Under the pieces are notes generated by a model. It was given only the letters and a program-made list of their open reading frames with translations. It made no database searches and had not been told where the DNA came from. Shown here one piece after another: positions 1 to 8,526 of a DNA stretch of 35,785 nt; positions within the stretch are counted from its first letter, which is position 1, and the number at the start of each line of letters is the position of its first letter. Source of the DNA: a virus; IMG/VR virus record IMGVR_UViG_3300025632_000040, positions 1 through 35,785 of that record; one strand, 5' to 3'. The position numbers were made by a program, and so were the translations under genes.

Positions 1-856
1 CCTTTAACGGTTTAGGAGATACATTGTCTCTTATTCCCTCAAACTGTTTTCTAAGCATTTTTAAGAATCTTTTCTCATCTTCCGGCCCAAGACATATACT
101 AAAAGGCATTGGGTCAACTTTACCATCTTTGTCTTTGTAAAAGAAAATGCTCATAATCCTATTAGGAAAATCTTTGTATAGTTTAGATATGGCATAGAAA
201 TACAGTAACAGTTGAGGGTCTTGTTCTAGCTTTTTATAGTCTTTTACCTCTCCTGTTATCCAGTCCATCCTACGACCGCTTTTCCAGTCAATGACTTCAA
301 TTGTATCATCTCCTATCAAAGTTGTCAAGTCGATAGTTCCCTTGATTGCTAGTTGACCAGAGACTTTTTTTCCTTCTATTTCGTATTCAAACTTAGCCCA
401 ATCTTCTTCAATAGGAATGTCAAACTGCGCTTCTGGGTGGTAAATGTTTCTCTGTCTTGGGTCAAAAAGACTGTCTGAGTGATTAAGAAAAGTGAATACA
501 GTATCTCTAACAACCTTCCTGTCTCCCCTTGTGAAGTTATGAATTGATCCCTCTGCATAATCTGTGACTGCTAATTCACACATTCTTTCCACGAACTCGT
601 CCGTGTAAAGTTCGTCTTTTGTGATTCTAATCTTACCGCATTTATCGTCCTCGATAACTAAATATTTTCTTTTAGGGTTATCCTGCTGAAACTTTTTTAG
701 TCCAGCAAGAATTTCCATCACCTTATGGGCCATAGTTCCTAAGTCTGCTTTTTTATTACTATCAGACCTATGCCCCAAAACATAGGTTAGAAAGTACTGC
801 ATTTGACAGAAGTCGTAATTATTATAACTTGAAGATCTTATATATGTTACTATCAT
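1..856 (-). CDS. RecB/Cas4-like PD-(D/E)XK nuclease, 3' end cut by window edge
   Basis: The frame opens with ATG at 856 and runs off the window; about 285 residues are present. The start overlaps the stop of the upstream dNMP kinase as TAATG, the usual junction in this operon. I read a RecB-type nuclease core: His44 in MAHKVME, Asp176 in GTIDLT, then EVIDWKSGR with Asp190 and Lys192. These match the metal-binding Asp and the D-x-K pair of the PD-(D/E)XK fold. Families with this layout are exonucleases of the Cas4/RecB/AddB type. In a phage replication operon the likely role is resection of DNA ends for recombination, or degradation of host DNA. A C-terminal iron-sulfur cysteine cluster, typical of Cas4, would lie outside the window, so Cas4 identity is open. 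Confidence 0.82.
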   Translation of the reverse strand, partial: MIVTYIRSSSYNNYDFCQMQYFLTYVLGHRSDSNKKADLGTMAHKVMEILAGLKKFQQDNPKRKYLVIEDDKCGKIRITKDELYTDEFVERMCELAVTDYAEGSIHNFTRGDRKVVRDTVFTFLNHSDSLFDPRQRNIYHPEAQFDIPIEEDWAKFEYEIEGKKVSGQLAIKGTIDLTTLIGDDTIEVIDWKSGRRMDWITGEVKDYKKLEQDPQLLLYFYAISKLYKDFPNRIMSIFFYKDKDGKVDPMPFSICLGPEDEKRFLKMLRKQFEGIRDNVSPKPLK

Positions 857-1644
857 TAAATCTGCTCCAATATTTTTTTGACTTCTATTATAGTATCGCC
901 AATTGTCATATTACCGTTATCAAGAACACTCCAGAAATTAGCGTGATTATAGTTGTCTACGTCTAGCGCAGTCTCGCTATCGTGCTTGTCTTCGTGTACG
1001 TCTCTTTCTAGTCTTACGACTTTACCCCCCGCCCTGTTAATTGCTTCTACTTCGTTAGGAAATCTTACATCTGCAACAATAGAAAGTTCGCTACCTTCTT
1101 TTGTGATTTTGTTTAAGCAAGCATTGGTCCATACGTTTGGATGAATATTACGCATAATATCAGTTCCAAAAAACTGCATGAATTCTCGCGCTGTCATTTC
1201 CCCTTCTCTCCAGCCCCAACTCTTTTTTGAGTCTACTGGCATTTTCTTCATTATCTTCATGTTTTGATGCCTTGGCATATCTTCCCATCTTATATCGGAA
1301 AGTGTTTGATTTTTTTGTTCGTCTGTACCATAGGCTTGATCGTATGTAAACCCAAATAGATTTATACACATGTCTTTTAACGAATCGGCAAAATTATATA
1401 GTTTTACATTAGGCCACATGTTGTAATGAGCATACTCTATGAACTGCTCGTCCTTTCTTTCTATTTCAAACTCACCCCAACCTTCCTGACCTTTAGAGTT
1501 ACTTGTTTTGATCAACAACTTCCCTTGTTCGTTTATGTTATAATCACCGATCATTTCTTTTTGAAGCAACACTTCGCCGTGGATTATATTAGCAACGGTT
1601 GTTTTACCTGCTTGCTTCTTTCCGGATATACCTAGAATCATCAA
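856..1644 (-). CDS. Deoxynucleoside monophosphate kinase
   Basis: A 262-residue P-loop protein with Walker A GKKQAGKTT at about residues 8-16. It resembles phage dNMP kinases (T4 gene 1 type), which phosphorylate dTMP, dGMP and hydroxymethyl-dCMP to diphosphates. Further family-like segments are FADSLKDMC, TAREFMQFFGTD and IVADVRFPNEVEAI, the last being the conserved late strand with Asp-Val-Arg-Phe. Length fits the family. Its start overlaps the primase stop by 4 bp, and its stop overlaps the next start, so it is translationally coupled inside the replication operon. Role: raising dNTP supply together with the ThyX, dCMP deaminase, dUTPase and RNR genes elsewhere in the window. Confidence 0.85.
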   Translation of the reverse strand: MMILGISGKKQAGKTTVANIIHGEVLLQKEMIGDYNINEQGKLLIKTSNSKGQEGWGEFEIERKDEQFIEYAHYNMWPNVKLYNFADSLKDMCINLFGFTYDQAYGTDEQKNQTLSDIRWEDMPRHQNMKIMKKMPVDSKKSWGWREGEMTAREFMQFFGTDIMRNIHPNVWTNACLNKITKEGSELSIVADVRFPNEVEAINRAGGKVVRLERDVHEDKHDSETALDVDNYNHANFWSVLDNGNMTIGDTIIEVKKILEQI

Positions 1645-2654
1645 TAAAGTCCTTGTACTTGGGATAAAATATGTTTCTCTATTTTTTTAACAGATGTATC
1701 TCCTACGTCTTTTTTTGGCATAGGAGGATAAATTAAATTGAACATTCTATTTAACTCTCTCTGTATCTTCATTCTTCCTTCTCTACCTGCTTGGTCCATG
1801 TCTGTCAGTACAACTAAGTTTGTAACACCTGATTTTACAATGAGAGATTTTTGGGTTTCAGAGATATCTTTACCAAAAAGACCTACGCAATTTTTAACAC
1901 CAGCTTCGTACATCCTCCAAACATCGCCTTGACCCTCTACAACAAAAAGTGTGCTTTTCTCTTGAGCAACCCCCATTGCATTGTCGTAATTATACAGATA
2001 GTCTGTTTTCTTAAAGCCTACGGAGAACAAATATTTAGGTTGTATAAAATTCTTTGCCGCTCTCGCTATATATGCTATCTCTTTTTGTTTAAAAGTTACT
2101 GGGATGATAGCACGATTCCACATCTTTGAGTTTTTATCTATACAATCTTGTACTCCAAAATGCTCTAATGTGTCAGGTAAAAATCCTCTCTTTTCAAAAT
2201 AAAAAGAATTATTTAACGTTTCTACATCTCTCACATACTCTGATTCTGTAGTCTTTTTCTTTTTACTAAATATATTAACTATCTCATCAAACTCACTTTT
2301 CTTAACTTTTGGCTTGGTTGATGTAGACCTGTACTCGTTTCCAATGTTGTAAAGTTTACATATGTATCCTAGTGTTTCCGAAAACGTACCGTCCTCCCTG
2401 ACGGCGCGAATAAACCCAAATATATCAGTACCAAAATCTTCTTGACATCCGCGAGTCCAACACCGCCAGTTCTTTTGAGTTAGGGATATTGACAAGCCTT
2501 TATCGTTGTCACCTCCGTGTATTGGGCATTTCATAAAAATGTTATCGGATATCTGCTCGTACTCTAAGTCTAAATCTTCCAGCAAGACATCTATGTTATC
2601 AAGGATTAGATCTTTTACTTTATCTAAATCAAGCTTTTTCTTTGTGTTTGTCAT
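1641..2654 (-). CDS. DnaG-type DNA primase (zinc finger plus Toprim)
   Basis: A 337-residue protein. A CHC2-type zinc motif is visible at Cys43, His46, Cys65 and Cys70 (CPIHGG ... CWTRGC). A Toprim domain follows: FVVEGQGDVW near residue 240 supplies the catalytic Glu, and VVLTDMDQAGREG near 285 supplies the Asp-x-Asp metal site. It synthesises RNA primers for lagging-strand replication. It is shorter than bacterial DnaG and lacks an obvious C-terminal helicase-binding domain; a separate helicase gene follows two genes upstream in the operon. It overlaps both neighbours by 4 bp. Confidence 0.9.
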   Translation of the reverse strand: MTNTKKKLDLDKVKDLILDNIDVLLEDLDLEYEQISDNIFMKCPIHGGDNDKGLSISLTQKNWRCWTRGCQEDFGTDIFGFIRAVREDGTFSETLGYICKLYNIGNEYRSTSTKPKVKKSEFDEIVNIFSKKKKTTESEYVRDVETLNNSFYFEKRGFLPDTLEHFGVQDCIDKNSKMWNRAIIPVTFKQKEIAYIARAAKNFIQPKYLFSVGFKKTDYLYNYDNAMGVAQEKSTLFVVEGQGDVWRMYEAGVKNCVGLFGKDISETQKSLIVKSGVTNLVVLTDMDQAGREGRMKIQRELNRMFNLIYPPMPKKDVGDTSVKKIEKHILSQVQGLY

Positions 2655-2890
2655 CTGGGGTCTCTGTTAAGGTGTGTTGTATACTTTACAAACACTTCTT
2701 CTTGTAAGTCGTAGAATAACTTTTCATCTTCTGTTTTAACTAGCCAATATGAAGATTGTGTCATTAGTCCACTTTCGTAAACTTTAGTAACCTTGTATAC
2801 AGACTGTGCGTCAGGAAGTGGGATCACATCTCCATGAGAAGGCCCACCATTAAATTGTGCTTCATATCTAGTCATTTTTTTCCTCGTCAA
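2651..2890 (-). CDS. Hypothetical protein, 79 aa
   Basis: A small soluble protein between helicase and primase, overlapping both. It starts within the helicase 3' end (23 bp overlap) and its stop overlaps the primase start. No motif is recognised. It contains NGGPSHGDVIPLPDAQ near the N terminus, then a mixed hydrophobic segment (SYWLVKTEDEKLFYDLQEE). The Gly-Gly-x-x-His-Gly-Asp-x-Ile-Pro-Leu pattern recurs in short phage proteins of unknown function. Its position suggests a replication accessory role; that is inference only. Confidence 0.7.
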   Translation of the reverse strand: MTRKKMTRYEAQFNGGPSHGDVIPLPDAQSVYKVTKVYESGLMTQSSYWLVKTEDEKLFYDLQEEVFVKYTTHLNRDPR

Positions 2891-4313
2891 ATGGTAATTC
2901 AGCGCCTTCTAGGGCATCGTCTGTTCCAGATTTAATAAACTCATCTCTTGTTCTTAGTTCTGAAAGTTTAGCATAGTCGCCATCCATTCTGAGGTTTATG
3001 TAGTTTCCATCATGCATTCCGGGTCCATGTCTAGAGACGATGGGTACAAGTTTTCTATTGCCTGCCTTTGGACCATCTTCTGCAAGTTCCTCCGCTGACT
3101 TTTCTTTAAAGATGGAGAATGATGTACACAGCCAGATAAGTCTGTCAGAACCGCTTACAGCGTCTGTAGACTCTTTTGTGATACCATCTCTATTCAGTTG
3201 AACAAACGCAAGACACGCGAAGTCATACTTAACAGCAAGGTTGTGTAGGTTTGTAATTTGGAATCCAAGCGCTTGATATTCTTGAATGTTCCCAGATATA
3301 CCAGCAGACGACATGAGTTTGAGATAGTCATAAACAACTACACACTCGTTTGTTCTTCCGTTTTCATCTGTGCCGACTTCTTGAATTACCCATCGCTTGA
3401 TATGATTTAGGATATTCTCAAATGGCGCTCCTGCCACACTAACGTATGTATATGGTATATCTTTTATTTCTTCCATTGCTGATTTAACAGCGATAAACTT
3501 TTCTTCATCTTGTGCAAATTTTCCTGTAGATATTTCACTAATGGGAACTCCACTCATACTAGATAAGATTCTGTTTAAGTGATCTTCTTTGCTCATCTCT
3601 GTATCTAGCATCAAAACGGGTACACCCTTTCTTGCTACAGACACGGCAACGTTGTCACCGAATACAGACTTGCCAACTTTAGGTCTAGCAGAAACTAGGT
3701 CTACACATTTACGTCTAAGACCACCGCCAATGGCGGCATCGTACCTATCAAACCCGCTAGGTACACCAATCTGGTCACACTTGTTTTCGATAAGAAAGTC
3801 AACATATTCTTCTAATCCTTCACCTATTTTTTCAGGTTTATCTCTAGTATCGTCGTCTTGAAGAAACTCTGTAATTGGATTTTCTACGATACCAATAATA
3901 TCGTCAATATCTTCGTCACCTTTTATTTCTTCTATATCTCTACCAATCTTGCTGGCAAGACTTCTAATCTTTCTGGCAAACTCAAACTTTTTAATCTGCG
4001 CAGCAAAGTGGATTACATTATCTTTCTTTACTGGGAACTCCATTAAAGAATTTATGTATTCAAGTTCTTGTTTGGTTTGTATGGTTTCAGAAAAACCCAA
4101 CTGATCCGCAGCAGAAAGCAATGCGGGTAGGTCAACCTGAGTTTCTTTTAGTAGTATTTTCTCAATGCATTTGTATATTAGCTGATTATTTTGATGGCAA
4201 AAGCTATTGTGATCTATTATATCACTTATTTCAACGTATGATTCTAGACCGTAGGTAAAGAGACCAGCTAACACTGCTCTCTCTGCGCCTAAGTCTAACA
4301 ACTTAGATTCCAT
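2868..4313 (-). CDS. DnaB-like replicative DNA helicase
   Basis: The frame extends to an ATG at 4328, but I place the start at the ATG at 4313. That ATG overlaps the upstream stop as TAATG and begins MESKLLDLGAERAVLAGLF, typical of the DnaB N-terminal domain. The product is 481 residues. Walker A is SARPKVGKS at about 208-216, followed by the DnaB/RecA-fold stretch VPVLMLDTEM, and Walker B VVVYDYLKLM near 320. DnaB hexamers unwind DNA 5'-3' ahead of the fork and bind primase. The tail is acidic (LPFDEEKND). An adjacent zinc-ribbon gene could be a loader, but I see no loader motif. Confidence 0.92.
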   Translation of the reverse strand: MESKLLDLGAERAVLAGLFTYGLESYVEISDIIDHNSFCHQNNQLIYKCIEKILLKETQVDLPALLSAADQLGFSETIQTKQELEYINSLMEFPVKKDNVIHFAAQIKKFEFARKIRSLASKIGRDIEEIKGDEDIDDIIGIVENPITEFLQDDDTRDKPEKIGEGLEEYVDFLIENKCDQIGVPSGFDRYDAAIGGGLRRKCVDLVSARPKVGKSVFGDNVAVSVARKGVPVLMLDTEMSKEDHLNRILSSMSGVPISEISTGKFAQDEEKFIAVKSAMEEIKDIPYTYVSVAGAPFENILNHIKRWVIQEVGTDENGRTNECVVVYDYLKLMSSAGISGNIQEYQALGFQITNLHNLAVKYDFACLAFVQLNRDGITKESTDAVSGSDRLIWLCTSFSIFKEKSAEELAEDGPKAGNRKLVPIVSRHGPGMHDGNYINLRMDGDYAKLSELRTRDEFIKSGTDDALEGAELPFDEEKND

Positions 4314-4738
4314 TACTTGCCCCCACACCGATTACATCGGTGATACTCTCCATAAACTAAACTAGCATGTTCCATGTATTTTTTTCCACAAACAGAACAC
4401 TCAAGCTCAAGCTTCTTGGTTTTACCTCTATTTCTAGAACTTCTTTTTCTGTCTGAAGAAAACTCTTCTTCGCCTTCTAGTTGAAAGCTACCATCGTCAA
4501 CCCATTTATTCTTCTTGGCTTTCACCGGATTTCTCCTTGTAGAATCATTTATCTTTCTAGTAACAGTAAAATCTTCATTTACTTCTATATTAGAAGAGGC
4601 TATCTCTTCTTTTTGTTCGGGTTCTTCTTTTGTTTCTACACCCATCGTATCACCGATAGTTTTAAACACCTGTTGAAATTGAGACATTTGCTCTGGGCTA
4701 AGTGATTCAATAAAATTAGCCATATCTTCTGAATTCAT
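4313..4738 (-). CDS. Hypothetical zinc-ribbon protein, 141 aa
   Basis: The N-terminal third is acidic and Met/Gln-rich (FIESLSPEQMSQFQQVFKTI). The middle is charged and probably disordered. The C terminus holds a four-cysteine zinc ribbon: Cys114, Cys117, Cys135 and Cys138, ending RCNRCGGK. It lies directly upstream of the helicase start and is coupled to it by TAATG. No family name can be given. The tail ribbon and position are consistent with a helicase- or DNA-binding accessory factor. Confidence 0.75.
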   Translation of the reverse strand: MNSEDMANFIESLSPEQMSQFQQVFKTIGDTMGVETKEEPEQKEEIASSNIEVNEDFTVTRKINDSTRRNPVKAKKNKWVDDGSFQLEGEEEFSSDRKRSSRNRGKTKKLELECSVCGKKYMEHASLVYGEYHRCNRCGGK

Positions 4739-5199
4739 TTTCTTTTACCTTTTTCAAATAGTATGTCAGCCTTCCTTCTTATATTATACTCTCTAGACTT
4801 GATATTTTCAAGCCTTCCTTGAGCAGTTATTTTCCAGTCATTAATTTTTCTCGCTAGATCGTCATTTCTAAGAATAGTAGCCACCTTGGTTTCGTGCTTG
4901 GCGTATGTATCCCAGACACCACTACTTATCAATTCAGATATAATACTTTGAAGAGAGTTCTCGCACCACCGTATTACGTTTTCGCAGTTGGCGCGTTCTG
5001 AACCTACGTGGTCTACGTACTGCATTAGTTGGTAAGCATGACCAAAACATTCTTCCTGAGTTAACTTTTGCATACCATCTAAAGAAAGCGTTTCTGCTAT
5101 GGCGAACTCTGGGTTAAACTTTGTTGGCGTTATGTTTTTAGCGGTTATGTAATTTTCAATACCATCTAAAAACTCTTTCAATCTTTCAGCGGCTGTCAA
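4735..5199 (-). CDS. Hypothetical alpha-helical protein, 154 aa (TTG start)
   Basis: The start is TTG at 5199, preceded by GGAG eight bases upstream and overlapping the 3' end of the upstream nuclease frame by 14 bp. The protein looks entirely helical and ends basic (IRRKADILFEKGKRK). It sits between a nuclease/recombinase pair and the helicase. A recombination mediator such as UvsY would fit that place and size, but I see no diagnostic sequence for it. Function unassigned. Confidence 0.75.
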   Translation of the reverse strand: MTAAERLKEFLDGIENYITAKNITPTKFNPEFAIAETLSLDGMQKLTQEECFGHAYQLMQYVDHVGSERANCENVIRWCENSLQSIISELISSGVWDTYAKHETKVATILRNDDLARKINDWKITAQGRLENIKSREYNIRRKADILFEKGKRK

Positions 5200-5608
5200 T
5201 TTGTTTTCTCCAATCTTCTATACTTTCTGAATACTTTAATACAATTAAATCTATTTTGTTTAAGTTACACCAATCTTCTTTTACACTATCTCTTTTCAAA
5301 GAGGTTAAGAATCCGGCTTTAGTTTTATGAAAAAACTTACAAAATTCGTAGTGCTGTTGCCCATGAACCTCTATCCCTAATGACAAGTTGGGTATGAAAA
5401 AATCCAAGAACAATACAGATTTTTTACTAGGACACCTAGAACCCGGAAGTTTTACCTCTTCTAATATAGAATAACCAGAAAACATTTCATGTAACAGATC
5501 TCTTGCTACCATATGATAGCGAGATTTCTTTGTTTTGTCATCTTTTTTTATAATATATTTTTTAAGGTCTAGATTGTAGCCTCTACCGTTTAAACCCGTA
5601 ACTTTCAT
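5186..5608 (-). CDS. Small PD-(D/E)XK (Vsr/DUF559-like) endonuclease candidate
   Basis: A 140-residue protein. The core reads FLDFFIPNLSLGIEVHGQQHYEF: an Asp, a hydrophobic turn, then Glu-Val-His-Gly-x-Gln-His-Tyr. This is close to the Vsr/DUF559 variant of the PD-(D/E)XK fold, in which the usual Lys is replaced by His or Gln. A later stretch, RDSVKEDWCNLNKIDLIVLKYSE, resembles the family helix plus final strand. It is coupled to the recombinase by an ATGA overlap, suggesting nicking or resolution activity in recombination. Exact substrate unknown. Confidence 0.68.
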   Translation of the reverse strand: MKVTGLNGRGYNLDLKKYIIKKDDKTKKSRYHMVARDLLHEMFSGYSILEEVKLPGSRCPSKKSVLFLDFFIPNLSLGIEVHGQQHYEFCKFFHKTKAGFLTSLKRDSVKEDWCNLNKIDLIVLKYSESIEDWRKQIDSR

Positions 5609-6711
5609 AGAACACTTTTGATTTCATCGTACAGAAACTCTTGTATCTCTTTGTTCTCTTTTATGAATTTACTCAGGTTCGCCATACCTTGAAACTTAAA
5701 GAATTTCTCTAGAGCTTCTTGATTTTTTGCGTCTACTTCGTGTTTTTTCAGTAGCGATAAAATTCTTTTGTCTTCAGATCCTATAGCAGATGATACGGTG
5801 TACCAAGCGCCAGCTTGTTTAATAAAGGTTAGTTCGTTTGCTATTTCACAAAGTTCTCTAACCTCATCAATGCCTGTTCCATACTTGATATAGGATACAG
5901 CGTTTGAGTTAGGTTTACCTCCAGACGCAGAGGTTTTTACTAGCCAGTTAGCAACCTGACCTACATCGTGACCATTCTCGTCTGTCTCTTCCCACTTGCC
6001 CCTGTGGGTAATTACCATGTTGGTTCCAGCTTGATACTGAATCATGTTTCCTCCATCTGCCATTTTAGCGGGCGACCATCTTGAACCCCCTGTGTTAGCT
6101 ATGTTGTGCAAGATGCAAACCAGCATAGCTCTTGTTCTTGAAACATCATTAGAAATTCTTTTGAAAAACATGGAGTTTAGGCGAGGTAACTGATTCCTGA
6201 CACCTGTCCGAATCTCACCATCTAATTCGTCTTGGGGGACCATGCTAGAAGATGAGTCTACAATTCCAAAGAAATCTGGTGTATTTTTGACGTAGGTTTC
6301 TATTACATTTAAAAAGGTTTCTGCTGACACTACAGGTTGAGCATCTGTAGCTTGGACAATCTTAATTTTTTCTACATCTAAACCTTTAATACCTTTGAAG
6401 TTTTCTTTTGTTAGCCTACCCTCTGTATTAAAATAGACAACAGTTTTGCCTGCTTGTTGAGCCTTTGCCGCAGCATAAAGCGCCGTGGTTGTTTTTCCGG
6501 TCTTGGGGTCGCCAGCCATCAAGGTTACACTACCCTCTCTTAGTCCACCGCCTAGCGCTAGGTCTAAGGCTGGAGAGATTGATAGGGTTTGGAAATTTTC
6601 TAGATCTTTAAGCACCTTTGTGCCTTCTTCTACAATGTCTCCATATTTTTTAATAATCCCATTGCTTACAATGTCGTCTTCAAATTTATTCTTGGCTTTC
6701 TTCTTTGCCAT
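5605..6711 (-). CDS. UvsX/RecA-like recombinase
   Basis: A 368-residue RecA-fold ATPase. Walker A is GDPKTGKTT at 67-75. A Walker B-like strand FFGIVDSSSSMVPQDEL lies near 145-160. The segment GGNMIQYQAGTNMVITHRGKW matches the RecA/UvsX L2 and beta-strand region. It forms filaments on ssDNA and drives strand exchange for repair and recombination-dependent replication. GAGGATTAGACA before the ATG supplies a ribosome site. The gene order recombinase, nuclease, helical protein, zinc ribbon, helicase, primase forms a compact replisome operon. Confidence 0.87.
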   Translation of the reverse strand: MAKKKAKNKFEDDIVSNGIIKKYGDIVEEGTKVLKDLENFQTLSISPALDLALGGGLREGSVTLMAGDPKTGKTTTALYAAAKAQQAGKTVVYFNTEGRLTKENFKGIKGLDVEKIKIVQATDAQPVVSAETFLNVIETYVKNTPDFFGIVDSSSSMVPQDELDGEIRTGVRNQLPRLNSMFFKRISNDVSRTRAMLVCILHNIANTGGSRWSPAKMADGGNMIQYQAGTNMVITHRGKWEETDENGHDVGQVANWLVKTSASGGKPNSNAVSYIKYGTGIDEVRELCEIANELTFIKQAGAWYTVSSAIGSEDKRILSLLKKHEVDAKNQEALEKFFKFQGMANLSKFIKENKEIQEFLYDEIKSVL

Positions 6712-7141
6712 TGTCTAATCCTCTAAGTTTGTTTAGTCCAGATTTCTTTCCGTAAGATTTCTTCCTAGTCTTTGCTTCTTTCTTTACGTCTAATTCCTGA
6801 TTAGGTTTCTTGTCTTCTTCTTCTATTATTTTTTTCTGTTTAATTATTTCTGGGACAAGACGTTTGTTCTTTAGAGAGAACACGGATTTTTGATTAGCAA
6901 CCGCCTTTAGTACAGCTTTCTCGCCGTACTTCTTTATTAGACTATTTGCAGCAAACATTTGCTGCTTAAAAGTCCAATCCCAAGGTTTCTTGTTCCAGAA
7001 TTTATATGTAAGATTGCCTTCGTTCTTGTACTCTGCTAGGCGAAGACACATCATTTCCGCCAAATAAGAAGCGCATGTGCAATGATCACCAGTTGTTTGG
7101 TGTTTATACTTACTCTTGTCTGTTCTCTTTCGTTTTGTCAT
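6686..7141 (-). CDS. Hypothetical basic protein, 151 aa
   Basis: The open frame extends to an ATG at 7183, which would overlap the upstream gene by 74 bp. I prefer the ATG at 7141 (MTKRKRTDKSKYKH), which reduces the overlap to 32 bp; the choice is uncertain. A short region CTCASYLAEMMCLRLAEYKN, then FWNKKPWDWTFKQQMFAANSLIKKYG, looks like the folded core. The C-terminal third is Lys/Glu-rich and probably disordered. It overlaps the recombinase start by 26 bp. No family recognised. Confidence 0.7.
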   Translation of the reverse strand: MTKRKRTDKSKYKHQTTGDHCTCASYLAEMMCLRLAEYKNEGNLTYKFWNKKPWDWTFKQQMFAANSLIKKYGEKAVLKAVANQKSVFSLKNKRLVPEIIKQKKIIEEEDKKPNQELDVKKEAKTRKKSYGKKSGLNKLRGLDNGKEESQE

Positions 7142-7535
7142 AGATGATTGCTTCTTCAAAACAGTTTTCAATTTCATCTTCATATTCTTTATCTAATACA
7201 AGTTCTGGTGTAATCCACATTTTTTTAGAGACATTAGACCCTTTTACTAAACCAATCGTGTAGTATTCTTTAGAGTCTGAGCCTAATGCACCCAGCAATG
7301 ATCTAATTAAATAGACACCATCTACCGCATCGCTTATATCTATAGTAGCCTTATGAGAGCGATATTGCAAGTACAATTCTAATAAAAATAAATCTTCTTC
7401 ATCACACTTGGCTTTTAACTCTCTCCATCCTTCAAATTTATCATAGTTAAATTCTTCGCCATTTGTTAGCTTACACCTAATCCAAACCGCTTGTTTATTT
7501 TTTCTATAGTCTTTCAACCATTTTTCCCTATCCAT
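7110..7535 (-). CDS. Hypothetical protein, 141 aa
   Basis: A soluble acidic protein starting MDREKWLKDYRKNKQAVWIRCKLTNGEEFNYD. GGAGATAG precedes the ATG. The pattern resembles a compact mixed alpha/beta protein, with no catalytic motif and no membrane segment. It is one of four small genes between PhoH/FmdB and the recombinase. Function unknown. Confidence 0.72.
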   Translation of the reverse strand: MDREKWLKDYRKNKQAVWIRCKLTNGEEFNYDKFEGWRELKAKCDEEDLFLLELYLQYRSHKATIDISDAVDGVYLIRSLLGALGSDSKEYYTIGLVKGSNVSKKMWITPELVLDKEYEDEIENCFEEAIIYDKTKENRQE

Positions 7536-7536
7536 T

Positions 7537-7857
7537 CTATCTCCTTATGGAAGTTGTACACTCACTTCTTTTTCCTAAGAACTGTGATTTTTTTCTGAAA
7601 TCATCTGAAATTGTAGATCCATTTTCTGTCATTACCGTAGAACCTCTACTGGAAGGTATTTGAGATGCTAGGTGTGTAGGCTCTTTTTTTTGTTTAGTGT
7701 CTTCTGTGTTCTTTTTCTTTTTTTGACACTTGCTGGCATAGGCTTTAACTACACTTTTTGCTCTATCTAAATCTGACGATAGTACATCTAGATCTACGTC
7801 ACAGTTGTTTTCTATGTAAAATTTTTCTATCTTACTTAATGGTCCTCGTTTACTCAT
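7537..7857 (-). CDS. Hypothetical protein with helix-turn-helix-like N terminus, 106 aa
   Basis: Residues 1-45 (LSKIEKFYIENN ... VLSSDLDRAKSVVKAYAS) have the helix spacing of a small helix-turn-helix. The middle is Lys/Glu-rich. The C-terminal part contains STVMTENGSTISDDFRKKS, which looks like a conserved linear motif. The start overlaps the preceding gene by ATGA and has AGGAG upstream. It could be a DNA- or polymerase-binding regulator; that is inference from shape only. Confidence 0.7.
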   Translation of the reverse strand: MSKRGPLSKIEKFYIENNCDVDLDVLSSDLDRAKSVVKAYASKCQKKKKNTEDTKQKKEPTHLASQIPSSRGSTVMTENGSTISDDFRKKSQFLGKRSECTTSIRR

Positions 7858-8176
7858 TTATAAATCTCCTGTTTGTCCTTGTTAAATAAATTGAATTTTT
7901 TGTTTGTAAGTAAATTAAATAAAAATCGAATGTGTCTTTTGACACTCTTTTAAGTTTTGTTTCTAAGTAATTTTCTCTAGTTGCCGCTGACCCCATAGGA
8001 TCAAATGGTTGGTTTTGATAAATTTTTATTAAGTATGTTTTATCTTTTTCAGATTCTACAATTTTTGCGTATGTTTTTTCTTTACCTTGAGAAACAGTTC
8101 CGTTCTTATTAAAATCTATCTCCTTTTTTATATTTATTTCTTGCATATTTTTTGTATCTTCGTTTATGTACTTCAT
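7850..8176 (-). CDS. Hypothetical protein, 108 aa
   Basis: A Lys/Glu/Asn-rich small protein starting MKYINEDTKN. The C-terminal half (KTYLIKIYQNQPFDPMG ... FDFYLIYLQTKNSIYLTRTNRR) looks beta-rich. It is coupled to the FmdB-like gene upstream by a 4-bp overlap and to the following gene by an 8-bp overlap. No motif recognised. Confidence 0.7.
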   Translation of the reverse strand: MKYINEDTKNMQEINIKKEIDFNKNGTVSQGKEKTYAKIVESEKDKTYLIKIYQNQPFDPMGSAATRENYLETKLKRVSKDTFDFYLIYLQTKNSIYLTRTNRRFINE

Positions 8177-8526
8177 CTTCCCTCCATGATGTATTTAGTT
8201 TTTTGATTCTCTGACATTTTATTTATATCTTTCAAAGACTTATCTCCCTGTTTATGATGCCAAGGTTTTTCTGGTGGAGGATTCTTTTCTTTTTTCATAG
8301 CCTCCATCTCGTTTATCTTATTTTTATTGGTGCGAGTGTTCTTATCTGCAATGCTACCTATTGTGTTGCTACCCGCCATGAAACTGTGAAGCCCGCCTGT
8401 AACAACCCTGTAAAGTCCGCTTGTTCCACAAGCCTCACATTTTTTTAACTCTGGGTCTGTAACTTTTTGAAACACGTCAGTTACTTCTGCTCCACAGTCT
8501 TTGCATTCGTAATCATATATCGGCAT
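8173..8526 (-). CDS. FmdB-family zinc-ribbon protein
   Basis: A 117-residue protein starting MPIYDYECKDCG, the hallmark of the FmdB/CxxC_CxxC_SSSS family. Cys8, Cys11, Cys30 and Cys33 would bind one zinc. The rest is charged and low-complexity, ending in a Lys-rich tail. FmdB-like ribbons are common in phages as putative regulators, but their biochemical role is not established. The ATG overlaps the PhoH stop. Confidence 0.85.
   Translation of the reverse strand: MPIYDYECKDCGAEVTDVFQKVTDPELKKCEACGTSGLYRVVTGGLHSFMAGSNTIGSIADKNTRTNKNKINEMEAMKKEKNPPPEKPWHHKQGDKSLKDINKMSENQKTKYIMEGR

Noticed and set aside
1-856. Firm call of Cas4 for the partial nuclease
   Set aside because: The C-terminal cysteine cluster needed to separate Cas4 from other RecB-like nucleases lies outside the window, and no CRISPR elements are present.
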